Shown here one piece after another: positions 34,934 through 43,620 of a stretch of DNA of 64,000 nt (within the stretch, counting starts at the first letter, position 1; the number at the start of each line of letters is the position of its first letter). Position numbers and translations under genes: made by a program. The stretch comes from Enterobacter sp. Cy-643 (GTDB lineage Bacteria; Pseudomonadota; Gammaproteobacteria; Enterobacterales; Enterobacteriaceae). The notes under the pieces were generated by a model that searched no databases, was not told where the DNA came from, and saw only the letters and a program-made list of their open reading frames with translations. The stretch is from assembly GCF_011752815.1 (NCBI RefSeq), contig NZ_VWWV01000006.1, positions 62,001 to 126,000 of the forward strand, given 5' to 3'.

Positions 34934-35785
34934 TTGACCCCGGCGACAACCCTGAGCGAACTCCAGCAGCAGATCCGCGACCGCTACGACAGCCTGAGCA
35001 AAAGGCTGCAGCAGGTTTCCCGCTATGTACTGGACAACACCAACAGCGTGGCATTTGATACTGTAGCCGCCATTGCCGAGCGGGCGGAAGTGCCGCCCTC
35101 TACGCTTATCCGCTTTGCCAATGCCTTTGATTTCAGCGGTTTCAACGAGATGAAACAGCTGTTTCGCATGAATCTGGTGGAAGAGACGGCAAGCTATACC
35201 GATCGGGCGAGACTGTTCCGCGAGCTGGGCAGCGAAGCCGTGCCGGAAACGCCGCTGGATATTTTGCAGGAGTTTGCCCGCTCAAATGCGCAGGCGCTGC
35301 AGCAGCTGGCCGCCCGAACCGAGCCGGAAATGCTGCAGCGTGCCGTGGAACTGCTGGCCGAAGCAGACACGATCTACGTTGTCGGCCTGCGTCGTTCCTT
35401 TAGCGTGGCGGCCTATCTGACCTATGCCCTTAGCCACCTGGATTGCCGTGCCGTGCTGCTGGACGGGCTTGGCGGGATGCTACGTGAACAGGTCAACCGG
35501 GTGAAAGCGAATGATATTGTGGTGTCGATAAGCTTCTCCCCGTACGCCGAAGAGACGCTGATGGTCAGCGAAATTGCCGCCCGGGCGGGGGCTCGCCAGA
35601 TAGTGATCACGGACAGCCAAATTAGCCCGTTCGCAACATTCAGCGATCTCTGTTTTGTGGTGAAAGAGGCGCAGGTAGACGCCTTCCGCTCGCAGTCCGC
35701 CACGCTTTGCCTGGTACAGTCGCTGATGGTGGCGCTTGCGTATTATCAGGGCACGCCACACAGCGCGCTTTCGCCAGAAGCCTGA
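34934..35785 (+). CDS. iolR: RpiR-family regulator of inositol genes (IolR)
   Basis: A 283-residue transcription factor: N-terminal RpiR helix-turn-helix (about 12-85, DTVAAIAERAEVPPSTLIRFANAF) and C-terminal SIS sugar-phosphate binding domain (about 115-260; YVVGLRRSFSVAAYLTYALSH, VVSISFSPYAEETL). RpiR-type IolR proteins in enterobacteria and rhizobia repress inositol genes and are released by a pathway intermediate. It is divergent from iolA. The start is a TTG at 34934 behind GAGGATGGCAAA; no nearby ATG fits the family. Confidence 0.9.
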   Translation: MTPATTLSELQQQIRDRYDSLSKRLQQVSRYVLDNTNSVAFDTVAAIAERAEVPPSTLIRFANAFDFSGFNEMKQLFRMNLVEETASYTDRARLFRELGSEAVPETPLDILQEFARSNAQALQQLAARTEPEMLQRAVELLAEADTIYVVGLRRSFSVAAYLTYALSHLDCRAVLLDGLGGMLREQVNRVKANDIVVSISFSPYAEETLMVSEIAARAGARQIVITDSQISPFATFSDLCFVVKEAQVDAFRSQSATLCLVQSLMVALAYYQGTPHSALSPEA

Positions 35786-35822
35786 TTTTCGGATTGCCGA
35801 ATGTCTCCGCAGGGTTAAGATG

Positions 35823-35835
35823 GAAACAACGTTTC
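35823..35835. promoter_or_regulatory. GAAAC-AAC-GTTTC palindrome before yghZ
   Basis: A perfect 5-bp inverted repeat with a 3-base spacer, 31 bases upstream of the yghZ start and 38 bases after iolR. Placement suits an operator for a dimeric regulator such as an RpiR-family protein. No independent copy was confirmed elsewhere in the window. Confidence 0.35.
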
Positions 35836-35865
35836 AAAAAAGAACTCTTACCCTAAGGAGACACC

Positions 35866-36906
35866 ATGCCCTACGAAGCCAGCCCGTCGCGTTATCAATC
35901 CATGCAGTATCGTTTCTGCGGTCAGAGCGGCCTGCAGCTGCCCGCGCTTTCTCTCGGTTTGTGGCACAGTTTTGGCGGCGTGAGTCCGCTGGAGTCCCAG
36001 CGCGATCTGCTGCGCACCGCGTTCGATCTTGGCATTACGCATTTCGATCTGGCGAATAACTACGGGCCGCCTCCGGGCTCGGCGGAAGAAAATTTTGGCC
36101 GCCTGCTGAAGCAGGATTTTAGCGGCTATCGCGACGAGCTGATTATCGCCACCAAAGCGGGGTATGACATGTGGCCAGGCCCTTATGGTTCCGGCGGCTC
36201 ACGTAAGTATCTGCTGGCAAGTTTGGATCAGAGCCTGAAGCGCATGGGGCTGGAGTACGTCGATATCTTCTATTCCCATCGCGTGGATGAGAGAACGCCG
36301 ATGGAAGAAACGGCCAGCGCCCTGGCGCACGCGGTGCAAAGCGGTAAAGCGCTTTATGTCGGGATCTCCTCTTACTCCTCCGAAAGAACACAGAAAATGG
36401 CCGATCTGCTGCGAGAATGGAAAATTCCGCTGCTTATTCACCAGCCCTCCTACAACCTGTTAAACCGCTGGGTCGATAAAAGCGGCCTGCTGGATACGCT
36501 GCAGCAGAACGGCAGCGGCTGCATCGCCTTTACCCCGCTGGCCCAGGGTCTGCTGACCGGCAAATACCTGAACGGTATTCCGGAAGGTTCAAGAATGCAG
36601 GTGGAAGGCAGTAAAATTCGCGGGCTGAATGAAAAGATGCTGACCGAGGCTAATCTCAGCAGCCTGCGCTTGCTCAACGAGATGGCGCAGCAGCGCGGCC
36701 AGACGATGGCTCAGATGGCGCTGAGCTGGCTGCTGAAAGACGAGCGCGTCACCTCAGTGTTAATCGGTGCGAGCCGGGCAGAACAGCTGAAAGAGAATGT
36801 GAAAGCGCTGGATAATCTGCACTTTACGGCAGAAGAGCTGGAGCGAATTGACCGCCACGTCGCCGATGGCGAGCTCAATCTGTGGCAGGCATCGTCCGAC
36901 AAATAA
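35866..36906 (+). CDS. yghZ: L-glyceraldehyde 3-phosphate reductase (YghZ)
   Basis: An NADPH-dependent aldo-keto reductase (AKR14 type, also gpr). 346 residues, the length of E. coli YghZ and very similar. Catalytic tetrad: Asp and Tyr in FDLANNYG, Lys in IATKAGYDMWPGPYGSGGS, His in YSHRVDERTPM. E. coli YghZ reduces L-glyceraldehyde 3-phosphate and methylglyoxal. The start has a canonical AAGGAG. It lies 80 bases after iolR; its inclusion in the inositol regulon is possible but not shown by the sequence. A strong terminator follows. Confidence 0.95.
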   Translation: MPYEASPSRYQSMQYRFCGQSGLQLPALSLGLWHSFGGVSPLESQRDLLRTAFDLGITHFDLANNYGPPPGSAEENFGRLLKQDFSGYRDELIIATKAGYDMWPGPYGSGGSRKYLLASLDQSLKRMGLEYVDIFYSHRVDERTPMEETASALAHAVQSGKALYVGISSYSSERTQKMADLLREWKIPLLIHQPSYNLLNRWVDKSGLLDTLQQNGSGCIAFTPLAQGLLTGKYLNGIPEGSRMQVEGSKIRGLNEKMLTEANLSSLRLLNEMAQQRGQTMAQMALSWLLKDERVTSVLIGASRAEQLKENVKALDNLHFTAEELERIDRHVADGELNLWQASSDK

Positions 36907-36912
36907 AAGCAA

Positions 36913-36940
36913 AAGCCCCTGTAAACAGGGGCTTAATTTT
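36913..36940. terminator. Bidirectional terminator between yghZ and yqhA
   Basis: A perfect 9-bp stem AAGCCCCTG/CAGGGGCTT with loop TAAA is followed by AATTTTT on the plus strand and, on the minus strand, by TTGCTTTTATTT. Serves both convergent genes. Confidence 0.9.
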
Positions 36941-37437
36941 TAATACTTCCCGCTGCGGGAAAGCTTGTCGAGGTACCCCATTACAAACGCCGACAGCACA
37001 AACGTCAGGTGGATGATTACATACCACATCAGCTTGTTGTCCGGCACGTTTTTAGCGTCCATAAAAATACGCAGCAGATGGATGGAAGAGATGGCCACTA
37101 TCGATGCCGCGACTTTATTCTTCAACGAGCCGGAGTCCATTTTCCCCAGCCAGCTCAGTTTCTCTTTGCCTTCGTAAATATCCAGCGTCGAGACAAAGTT
37201 CTCATAGCCGGAAAACATCACCATCACCAGCAGGCCACCGACTAACGCCATATCCACCAGCGAAAGCAGGGTCAGAATTAAGTCGGCTTCCGCAATCGAG
37301 AAGATATTCGGGAGAACGTGAATAATCTCCTGGAAAAATTTAACCGTCAGCGCAAGCAAGGCCAGAGACAACCCGAAGTAAACCGGGGCCAGAAGCCAGC
37401 GCGAGGCGTACATCGCATTCTCAATAAAACGTTCCAT
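36940..37437 (-). CDS. yqhA: UPF0114 family inner-membrane protein YqhA
   Basis: A 165-residue membrane protein (E. coli YqhA is 164) of the UPF0114 family, function unknown. Four hydrophobic segments are visible: about 15-35 ([18 protein letters not shown]), 55-78 ([20 protein letters not shown]), 108-125 and 135-155. The cytoplasmic loop [21 protein letters not shown] is strongly conserved. ATG at 37437 is chosen by homology ([14 protein letters not shown]). Convergent with yghZ over a shared terminator, the same relation as in other enterobacteria. Confidence 0.93.
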   Translation of the reverse strand: MERFIENAMYASRWLLAPVYFGLSLALLALTVKFFQEIIHVLPNIFSIAEADLILTLLSLVDMALVGGLLVMVMFSGYENFVSTLDIYEGKEKLSWLGKMDSGSLKNKVAASIVAISSIHLLRIFMDAKNVPDNKLMWYVIIHLTFVLSAFVMGYLDKLSRSGKY

Positions 37438-37523
37438 AATGTCCTGTCTGGAAATATCAAAGGGCGTCATTATAGCGAATTCCGACGTTTAAGCGTGATC
37501 GCCAGACGCCGGATTGCAAAGAC

Positions 37524-38027
37524 TCAGACGTTGTTCAGATCGATCTCCGGACGCCGGTACTGCGGCCACACCAGCGCCACCAGTTCAGGGTAAGCGTCGC
37601 GGCTAAACTCGTTAAAACACTGACGCAGGTTCAGCACTTCAATATCCGACAGTGGCACCTGCTCACCTTCGGCACAGCGTTTTTTAATATTGTCATAATA
37701 TTTGTACACCGCCGAATTTAAATCACTGCAGCGGCGCTGGGCACTAAATAAAATTGGCTGGGAAGTCAGCTCATCGATACGCATTTTTTTAATTGTGGCG
37801 TGAGTGAAATCAATATACTCACTGTTAATACGCCAATAATAGCTTGGCGTGATTTTAGACATCAGCATGCCGAAATAATCATCCCGCTCTTCGCTGGAGG
37901 TGATGGGTTGTATTTCACCCACAGCACGATTTTTTTTATTATTTGAAGTGCTAAATTCTTTGCGCATCACCAGCACCGCGCATAACAAAATCAAAATTGT
38001 GACAATAGAATAAAATATGCTGTGCAT
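37524..38027 (-). CDS. Membrane-anchored hypothetical protein
   Basis: A 167-residue protein that I do not recognise. Residues 4-20 (IFYSIVTILILLCAVLV) form one hydrophobic helix, likely an uncleaved membrane anchor, followed by a basic stretch MRKEFSTSNNKKNR and a soluble domain of about 130 residues, mostly helical, with two cysteines (RRCSDLN and KKRCAEG). Orientation rules suggest the soluble part is cytoplasmic. The start is preceded by AGGAG. It is divergent from the next two small genes across 93 bases and lower in GC than the backbone. It may form one accessory unit with them. Confidence 0.65.
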   Translation of the reverse strand: MHSIFYSIVTILILLCAVLVMRKEFSTSNNKKNRAVGEIQPITSSEERDDYFGMLMSKITPSYYWRINSEYIDFTHATIKKMRIDELTSQPILFSAQRRCSDLNSAVYKYYDNIKKRCAEGEQVPLSDIEVLNLRQCFNEFSRDAYPELVALVWPQYRRPEIDLNNV

Positions 38028-38120
38028 AAGAAACTCCTGTTTTTTTTATTTTTGAATTGAGGCATCATATCGCGAATCTCTGAACCTGAATATTGAACCG
38101 ATATCAAAGGATCACATTCG

Positions 38121-38522
38121 ATGCTGCCTGAACACTTCTTACCACGGCGCTATCCCGTTGTTGCCCCGTCAACGCTCCCTGCAGAAGCTGAAAATAGTAC
38201 CACGCCGGAAGTCGTTCAGGATAAGATTTTAACGCTGGAAAAAAACATCCTGAGCGGCAGCCATTATGCCGGTCAGGCCAAAAACCGCCTGCTTGAAGAA
38301 ACCGATCGTCATATTAAAGAGCGGTTGCTGTGCGCGGTTCGGATAGAAGCGTTACACGCACTGATTAGCGAACTGGTTGAAAAAGAACTTATTAGTGCCG
38401 CCGATTTGCAGATGCTTATTGAAGACAAAACCGCCTGGGTGAGTGGCAAGGAACAGGAAATTTGGGTTAATCAAATGACTCAAGAAAAACCCTGGCCACT
38501 ATGCTATTCAATTGAGGAGTAG
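38121..38522 (+). CDS. Hypothetical protein, first of a pair
   Basis: A 133-residue soluble protein with no family that I recognise. After a proline-rich start (LPRRYPVVAPSTLPAEAE) it is largely helical and charged (QDKILTLEKNIL, NRLLEETDRHIKERLL), with leucine spacing consistent with a helical bundle or short coiled coil at about 36-105. It lacks membrane segments and signal peptide. Its stop comes 4 bases before the start of the following gene, whose ribosome site GAGGAG lies inside this gene's end; the two are co-translated. Confidence 0.65.
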   Translation: MLPEHFLPRRYPVVAPSTLPAEAENSTTPEVVQDKILTLEKNILSGSHYAGQAKNRLLEETDRHIKERLLCAVRIEALHALISELVEKELISAADLQMLIEDKTAWVSGKEQEIWVNQMTQEKPWPLCYSIEE

Positions 38523-38526
38523 TGCT

Positions 38527-38910
38527 ATGGCAGAACCTATAAAAAAACAGCCATTATTAATTAGCGCTGATGAAAATAAAGACCATGAATTTACGTTAAG
38601 TAAAAATATAGCGATTCTGGTTCGCCTTAAGAATGAAAACATCACCCGCAATACGCAAGAAGTGACGGATATTACTTCGGCGCTTATCGACCTGAAGTGG
38701 ATGAACCGCCGTGAGATTTTCCCGTGGCGTGCCAAAGAAGAGGTGTATGGCGCGGTGCTGGAAGAGATCCTTAGCCATCACCCAAAGCTTAAAGAGCAGA
38801 TTCTTAAGCGGCTGGAAGGGCATTACCAGCGCCTGAAAGAACAAGAAGCCCAGACGCTGTCGATAACCCGTGGCCTGGCGGAGAAGACGTGGAAGAGTTC
38901 TACGCTGTGA
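38527..38910 (+). CDS. Hypothetical protein, second of a pair
   Basis: A 127-residue soluble protein not recognised. Residues 1-45 contain a likely beta-rich part (KQPLLISADENKDHEF, KNIAILVRLKNE), the rest is helical and highly charged (EVYGAVLEEILSHHPKLKEQ, LKRLEGHYQRLKEQEAQ). The N-terminal half is AT-rich, the C-terminal half is closer to the genome average. ATG at 38527 is chosen over an upstream in-frame codon because it follows GAGGAG at 7 bases. A single REP-type palindrome lies between it and exbD. Confidence 0.65.
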   Translation: MAEPIKKQPLLISADENKDHEFTLSKNIAILVRLKNENITRNTQEVTDITSALIDLKWMNRREIFPWRAKEEVYGAVLEEILSHHPKLKEQILKRLEGHYQRLKEQEAQTLSITRGLAEKTWKSSTL

Positions 38911-38991
38911 TCTAATCACTAAAGCAGTACAAATGCTCTTTGCCGCGCCGGATGAATGGAACAACTACGTAGATAAAAGGTTTTCTGGTTT

Positions 38992-39029
38992 GCTCCCTCT
39001 CCCTGAAGGGAGAGGGCTGGGGTGAGGGT
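38992..39029. repeat. Single REP-type palindrome
   Basis: CTCCCTCTCCC-TGAA-GGGAGAGGG followed by CTGGGGTGAGGGT: one copy of the palindrome family seen as doublets at three other loci in this window. It lies 10 bases downstream of the exbD stop, between convergent genes. Confidence 0.8.
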
Positions 39030-39038
39030 CAGTGACGC

Positions 39039-39464
39039 TTACTTCGCTTTCGTGACTTCCTGGCCGACCAGGCCAATCTTCAGATACCCTGCCTGGTGCA
39101 GCGTATCCATCACGTCCATCAGCGTTTCGTAGTCCACCGTTTTGTCCGCGCGGAAGAAAATGGTGGTGTCTTTTTTCCCTTCGGTTGCGGCAATCAGCGC
39201 GTTGACCATCGACTCTTTGCTTACCGGATCGTTACCGATAAACATCGAATGATCGGCTTTGACCGACAGGTAAACCGGCTTCTCAGGGCGTGGCTGTGGT
39301 TCACTGCTGGAGGCCGGAAGGTTAACCTTCACGTCCACCGTTGCCAGCGGCGCCGCCACCATGAAGATGATCAGCAGCACCAACATCACGTCGATAAACG
39401 GCGTAACGTTGATTTCGTGCATTTCACCATTGTCATCGAGGTTTTCGTTCAGACGCATTGCCAT
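39039..39464 (-). CDS. exbD: TonB-complex protein ExbD
   Basis: Inner-membrane protein that, with ExbB, harvests the proton gradient to drive TonB-dependent uptake of iron-siderophores and vitamin B12. 141 residues (E. coli identical length). One transmembrane helix (about 23-42, FIDVMLVLLIIFMVAAPL) carries the essential D25, followed by a periplasmic domain containing LSVKADHSMFIGND and the C-terminal GYLKIGLVGQE. Six bases separate it from exbB upstream. Expected to be Fur-controlled with exbB. Confidence 0.97.
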   Translation of the reverse strand: MAMRLNENLDDNGEMHEINVTPFIDVMLVLLIIFMVAAPLATVDVKVNLPASSSEPQPRPEKPVYLSVKADHSMFIGNDPVSKESMVNALIAATEGKKDTTIFFRADKTVDYETLMDVMDTLHQAGYLKIGLVGQEVTKAK

Positions 39465-39470
39465 GGGGCA

Positions 39471-40205
39471 TTAACCTACTCGCAGTTGCTGGGTATTGCG
39501 CACCGGACGCGGCTGAGCGGTACCATCCAGGTCAAGGTCACGGCTTTGCAGCAGCAGGACCTGAGCCGCCACGTCGCTAAGGCTTGCTTTGTAGCTGCCA
39601 ATCATACGCGCGAAGATGTTATAGATGACGACCGCCGGGATGGCGGCGACCAGGCCGATTGCCGTCGCCAGCAGCGCTTCTGCGATGCCCGGCGCAACGA
39701 CCGCCAGGTTAGTGGTCTGGGACTGGGCAATACCGATGAAGCTGTTCATGATGCCCCAAACGGTCCCGAACAGGCCGACGAACGGCGATATCGCACCAAT
39801 GGTAGCCAGGAAACCGTTGCCGCGCCCCATGTGACGCCCAACGGCGGCCACGCGGCGCTCCAGGCGGAAGCCGGTACGATCTTTAATGCCTTCGTTATCT
39901 TCCACGCCGGCTGAAAGTTCCAGTTCGTTCTGGGCTTCATTGATTAACAGCGTGCTCAGGCTTTTACTGTCAAACGCTTCGGCCGCGCTGCTCGCTTCAT
40001 TCAGGGAGCGCACGTTAGCCAGCTGCTGCTGCTCTCGCTTGAGGCGACGTTTCTGGGTAATCAGCTCCACGCTCTTACTGAAAAAGATTGCCCAGGTGAC
40101 AACAGAGGCCAGAATCAGGCCAATCATCACGATCTTCACTACGATGTCAGCATGTTGATACATGCCCCAAACGGACAGATCCGTCTGCATCAGATTACTC
40201 GTCAC
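39471..40205 (-). CDS. exbB: TonB-complex protein ExbB
   Basis: MotA/TolQ/ExbB-type proton-channel subunit, 244 residues as in E. coli. Three membrane helices are visible: about 16-39 (ADIVVKIVMIGLILASVVTW), 128-155 (FLATIGAISPFVGLFGTVWG) and 162-195 (LLATAIGLVAAIPAVVIYN). The conserved glutamate in GIAEALLATA is present. Start is a GTG with GGAGCGTAAGAC before it, matching the GTG start in E. coli. Divergent from metC; a Fur-type box lies about 70 bases upstream. Confidence 0.97.
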   Translation of the reverse strand: MTSNLMQTDLSVWGMYQHADIVVKIVMIGLILASVVTWAIFFSKSVELITQKRRLKREQQQLANVRSLNEASSAAEAFDSKSLSTLLINEAQNELELSAGVEDNEGIKDRTGFRLERRVAAVGRHMGRGNGFLATIGAISPFVGLFGTVWGIMNSFIGIAQSQTTNLAVVAPGIAEALLATAIGLVAAIPAVVIYNIFARMIGSYKASLSDVAAQVLLLQSRDLDLDGTAQPRPVRNTQQLRVG

Positions 40206-40270
40206 GTCTTACGCTCCAGCGAGAAATAAATGTCAAAACTGAGACTAATATATCAAAAAACTATCGAATT

Positions 40271-40289
40271 GATAGTCGTTCTCATTAGT
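40271..40289 (-). promoter_or_regulatory. Putative Fur box for exbBD
   Basis: On the minus strand, ACTAATGAGAACGACTATC resembles the 19-bp Fur consensus GATAATGATAATCATTATC, with the core AATGAGAACGA-type half and a matching TATC end. It is 66 bases upstream of the exbB start, a normal operator distance. exbBD is Fur-regulated in E. coli; binding here is inferred from similarity. Confidence 0.6.
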
Positions 40290-40421
40290 ATTTACAGAGT
40301 GCCGGAAATTGTTGAAGCATTCCTTGCGCTTACGCAGGAAAAGCGCCCACCTGGCGAAATGATGACTTTTTTCGCCAACCTGAAAAAACGCCATGATGCC
40401 CTTTGCGCATTTTGTGTTAAT

Positions 40422-40453
40422 TTACGTCCAGACATCCAGATGTTTAGACGGGA
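40422..40453 (+). promoter_or_regulatory. Tandem MetJ operator (met boxes) before metC
   Basis: Four consecutive 8-bp boxes, TTACGTCC, AGACATCC, AGATGTTT and AGACGGGA, match the AGACGTCT consensus at 5, 6, 6 and 5 positions. They end 8 bases before the metC start. MetJ represses met genes when S-adenosylmethionine is abundant. Confidence 0.8.
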
Positions 40454-40461
40454 AAATGAAA

Positions 40462-41649
40462 ATGGCGGAAAAACACATCGAAACGGCGCTGGTCAACGCC
40501 GGACGCAGCAAGAAATTCACTCAGGGTTCGGTTAACAGCGTTATTCAGCGCGCTTCCTCCCTCGTCTTTGAAAGCGTTGAGGCCAAAAAGCAGGCCACCG
40601 CCAACCGCGCTAAGGGCGAGCTGTTTTATGGCCGCCGCGGTACGCTGACCCATTTCTCGCTGCAGGAAGCGATGTGTGAACTGGAAGGCGGCGCGGGCTG
40701 CGCCCTCTTCCCCTGCGGCGCCGCTGCGGTGGCTAATACGATTCTGGCCTTTGTCGAACAGGGCGATCACATTCTGGTGACCGAAACGGCCTATGAGCCA
40801 ACGCAGGACTTCTGCACCAAAATTCTCTCAAAGCTCGGGGTCAGCACCGGCTGGTTTGCGCCGGAGATTGGCGCCGGTATTGCCGACCTGATTCAGCCGA
40901 ATACCAAAGTCGTTTTTCTGGAATCCCCCGGCTCCATTACAATGGAAGTCCATGACATTCCGGCGATTGTCGCGGCGGTTAGACGCGTTGCCCCTGATGC
41001 TATCATCATGATCGACAATACCTGGGCAGCTGGCGTGCTGTTTAAAGCGCTGGCGTTCGGTATTGATATCTCCATTCAGGCGGGAACCAAATATTTAATT
41101 GGCCATTCAGATGCGATGGTCGGTACCGCGGTATCCAATGTCCGATGTTGGGATCGGCTGCGCGAGAACGCCTATCTGATGGGGCAAATGCTGGATGCAG
41201 ACACCGCGTATATGACCAGCCGCGGTATTCGCACGCTGGGTGTTCGCCTGCGCCAGCACCATGAAAGCAGCTTAAAAGTCGCCGAATGGCTGGCACAGCA
41301 TCCGCAGGTTGAGCGCGTGAATCATCCGGCGCTGCCCGGCAGCAAGGGACATGAATACTGGAAACGTGACTTTACGGGCAGCAGCGGCCTGTTCTCATTT
41401 GTGCTGAAGAAGCGGCTGAGTGATGAAGAGTATGAACGGTACCTCAATCATTTCGAGTATTTCAGCATGGCCTATTCCTGGGGCGGCTATGAATCGCTTA
41501 TTCTCGCTAATCAGCCCGAAGAGCTGGCGGAGATCCGCCCGGCAGGCGGCGTCGACTTTAGCGGCACCCTGGTTCGCCTTCATATTGGCCTGGAAAACGT
41601 GGACGATCTGATTGCCGATCTGGAAGCGGGTTTCCAGCGTATTGACTAA
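40462..41649 (+). CDS. metC: Cystathionine beta-lyase
   Basis: PLP enzyme that cleaves cystathionine to homocysteine, ammonia and pyruvate in methionine synthesis. 395 residues, as in E. coli. The PLP lysine is in [12 protein letters not shown]; other Cys/Met-metabolism family segments are [48 protein letters not shown] and [15 protein letters not shown] at 40462 is preceded by GGGAAAATGAAA; a slightly earlier ATG at 40456 is less likely. Met boxes overlap the promoter region. A hairpin terminator follows. Confidence 0.97.
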   Translation: MAEKHIETALVNAGRSKKFTQGSVNSVIQRASSLVFESVEAKKQATANRAKGELFYGRRGTLTHFSLQEAMCELEGGAGCALFPCGAAAVANTILAFVEQGDHILVTETAYEPTQDFCTKILSKLGVSTGWFAPEIGAGIADLIQPNTKVVFLESPGSITMEVHDIPAIVAAVRRVAPDAIIMIDNTWAAGVLFKALAFGIDISIQAGTKYLIGHSDAMVGTAVSNVRCWDRLRENAYLMGQMLDADTAYMTSRGIRTLGVRLRQHHESSLKVAEWLAQHPQVERVNHPALPGSKGHEYWKRDFTGSSGLFSFVLKKRLSDEEYERYLNHFEYFSMAYSWGGYESLILANQPEELAEIRPAGGVDFSGTLVRLHIGLENVDDLIADLEAGFQRID

Positions 41650-41685
41650 AAATTCCGGTTATCGGTAACCGTTGAACGGAATTTT
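41649..41685 (+). terminator. Terminator after metC
   Basis: Outer stem AAAATTCCG/CGGAATTTT with an inner stem GGTTA/TAACC, starting at the metC stop codon and ending in TTTT. A strong intrinsic terminator ahead of yghB. Confidence 0.8.
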
Positions 41686-41825
41686 GCCATTATCGGCGTT
41701 TTGTTGAGCCTGGGATCAAGGTGTCGCGAGCATTTTAGCAGTACAATGTGTAGAAATTAAGGTGAGCCTAAGTTGCGGGTGCAATACTCAGGGCGAACTC
41801 AATAAGCGGTACCACAGGAATACCT

Positions 41826-42485
41826 ATGGCTGTTATACAAAATATTGTCGAGGCGCTTTGGCATCATGATTTCGCCGCGCTGGCCGACCCCCATGTGATT
41901 GGCATTGTCTATTGCGTTATGTTTGCGACGCTGTTCCTGGAAAATGGGCTGCTTCCTGCTTCATTTTTGCCGGGCGATAGCCTGTTGCTGCTCGCGGGAG
42001 CGCTTATCGCCAAAGGCGTGATGGGCTTTGTACCGACGCTGGTGATTTTAACCATCGCAGCCAGTCTGGGCTGCTGGCTTAGCTATTTACAAGGGCGCTG
42101 GCTCGGCAATACCCGCACGGTTAAAGGCTGGCTGAAACAGCTGCCAACCCAGTACCACCAGCGCGCCACGCAAATGTTTGATCGCCACGGTTTACTGGCG
42201 CTGCTCGCGGGCCGATTCCTGGCCTTTGTTCGTACTCTGCTGCCTACCATGGCTGGGATTTCCGGCCTCAGCAACCGCCGTTTTCAGTTCTTTAACTGGC
42301 TAAGCGGCCTGCTGTGGGTGGGCGTTGTGATTAGTCTTGGCTACGCGCTCAGCATGATCCCCTTTGTTAAGCGTCATGAAGATCAGGTGATGACCTTCCT
42401 GATGATTTTGCCGATTGCTCTGCTGGTAGTGGGTCTGGTCGGCACGGTGTTTGTGGTGCTGAAAAAAAAGGTTAGCGCCGCGTAA
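41826..42485 (+). CDS. yghB: DedA-family membrane protein YghB
   Basis: An inner-membrane protein of the DedA superfamily, 219 residues as in E. coli. E. coli YghB and its paralogue YqjA are needed together for normal cell division, envelope stress balance and drug resistance, probably through proton-linked transport, possibly of lipid carriers. DedA signatures [22 protein letters not shown] (with the acidic E and D) and [19 protein letters not shown] (with essential arginines) are intact, and four to five hydrophobic helices are evident. Convergent with yqhC over a terminator. Confidence 0.96.
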   Translation: MAVIQNIVEALWHHDFAALADPHVIGIVYCVMFATLFLENGLLPASFLPGDSLLLLAGALIAKGVMGFVPTLVILTIAASLGCWLSYLQGRWLGNTRTVKGWLKQLPTQYHQRATQMFDRHGLLALLAGRFLAFVRTLLPTMAGISGLSNRRFQFFNWLSGLLWVGVVISLGYALSMIPFVKRHEDQVMTFLMILPIALLVVGLVGTVFVVLKKKVSAA

Positions 42486-42503
42486 CCACGCTTAATAAAG
42501 AAA

Positions 42504-42530
42504 GAGCGGATAAGCCCGACTTATTCGCTC
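42504..42530. terminator. Bidirectional terminator between yghB and yqhC
   Basis: An 11-bp stem, GAGCGGATAAG/CTTATTCGCTC (one G-U pair), with loop CCCGA; A-rich before and TTCGCTTTAG after, so it can stop transcription from both sides. Confidence 0.75.
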
Positions 42531-42545
42531 TTCGCTTTAGCCTTA

Positions 42546-43433
42546 TTAAATAACCCGCATCCGCGCCATATCTTCCCCCGGCGTCACGCCAAAATAGCGT
42601 TTAAACTCCCGGCTAAACTGAGACGCGCTCTCGTAGCCGACGCGAATAGCCGCCGCGCTTGCCTTCATACCGTCATGCAGCATTAACATTCTTGCCTTAT
42701 GCAGGCGGTAAGTTTTCAGGTATTGCAGCGGCGAAGTGCTGGTCACCGACTTGAAGTTGTGATGAAACGCCGAAACGCTCATGTTGGCCTCGGCCGCCAG
42801 CTGGTCAACGGACAAGTTTTCTGTGTACTGATTTTCAATCCGACGCAGCACGCGGCTAATCAGGCTAAAATGCGTCTGACGGCTTACCAGCGCCAGTAGC
42901 GCCCCGCCGCTTGGCCCCGTCAAAACGTGATAAAGGATCTCGCGGATAATCTGCTTGCCCAGGACTCGGGCATCGAGAGGCCTCTCTAATACATCCAGCA
43001 ACCGCTCTGCAGCGCAAAGAATTTCTTCCGACAGTTCGGCAGAATTTATCCCGTCGGTACAGGACTGCGGACGGAAGAGATCGTCTTCTCCGATGTCCAT
43101 CAGCAAGTCCTGCAGTTGCTGGATATCCACTTTCACACGCATCCCGGCAAGCGGGACGTCGGCCGTCGCAAAAGTTTCGCACTCGAAGGGCAAGGGCACC
43201 GTCAGCAGCAGGTATTCATTGGCGTCATAGCGGAATACGCGGTCATTAAGATAACCCGTTTTATGACCCGAAAAGAGAAAAACAATGCCCGGCTCGTACA
43301 TGACCGGGGTACGAGCCATCGGTTTGGTGCCGTACATCAGCCGTACGCCATCAAAAAATACATCACTCTTTTCTTTTAAAATCAGCTGATTGATTTTATC
43401 CGTCAGCTGCTGGCAGATAGCCTGGCGGTTCAT
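42546..43433 (-). CDS. yqhC: AraC-family activator YqhC
   Basis: A 295-residue regulator that in E. coli activates yqhD and dkgA in response to reactive aldehydes. An N-terminal AraC_N domain (about 20-175; [31 protein letters not shown] segment starting at 50) is followed by two helix-turn-helix motifs at the C-terminus, [24 protein letters not shown] and [22 protein letters not shown]. It is divergent from yqhD with a 187-bp intergenic region, the E. coli layout. Its start is the only ATG consistent with family length. Confidence 0.94.
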   Translation of the reverse strand: MNRQAICQQLTDKINQLILKEKSDVFFDGVRLMYGTKPMARTPVMYEPGIVFLFSGHKTGYLNDRVFRYDANEYLLLTVPLPFECETFATADVPLAGMRVKVDIQQLQDLLMDIGEDDLFRPQSCTDGINSAELSEEILCAAERLLDVLERPLDARVLGKQIIREILYHVLTGPSGGALLALVSRQTHFSLISRVLRRIENQYTENLSVDQLAAEANMSVSAFHHNFKSVTSTSPLQYLKTYRLHKARMLMLHDGMKASAAAIRVGYESASQFSREFKRYFGVTPGEDMARMRVI

Positions 43434-43620
43434 TTCTTACGTCTCCACGGCGCTTTTTATCCGGCTTACAGTGTGCGATGGATTCTACGTTTTCTCCAGT
43501 CGTTTGGAGAAACAGGCAAGATAAAGGCAGGAATATGCATTGAGAGAGGCAGAGTGGCGGACCACAATAGGCGCCATCAGATTTAGCAATGTGACTCATC
43601 TAACGAACGGGAAACCCATC

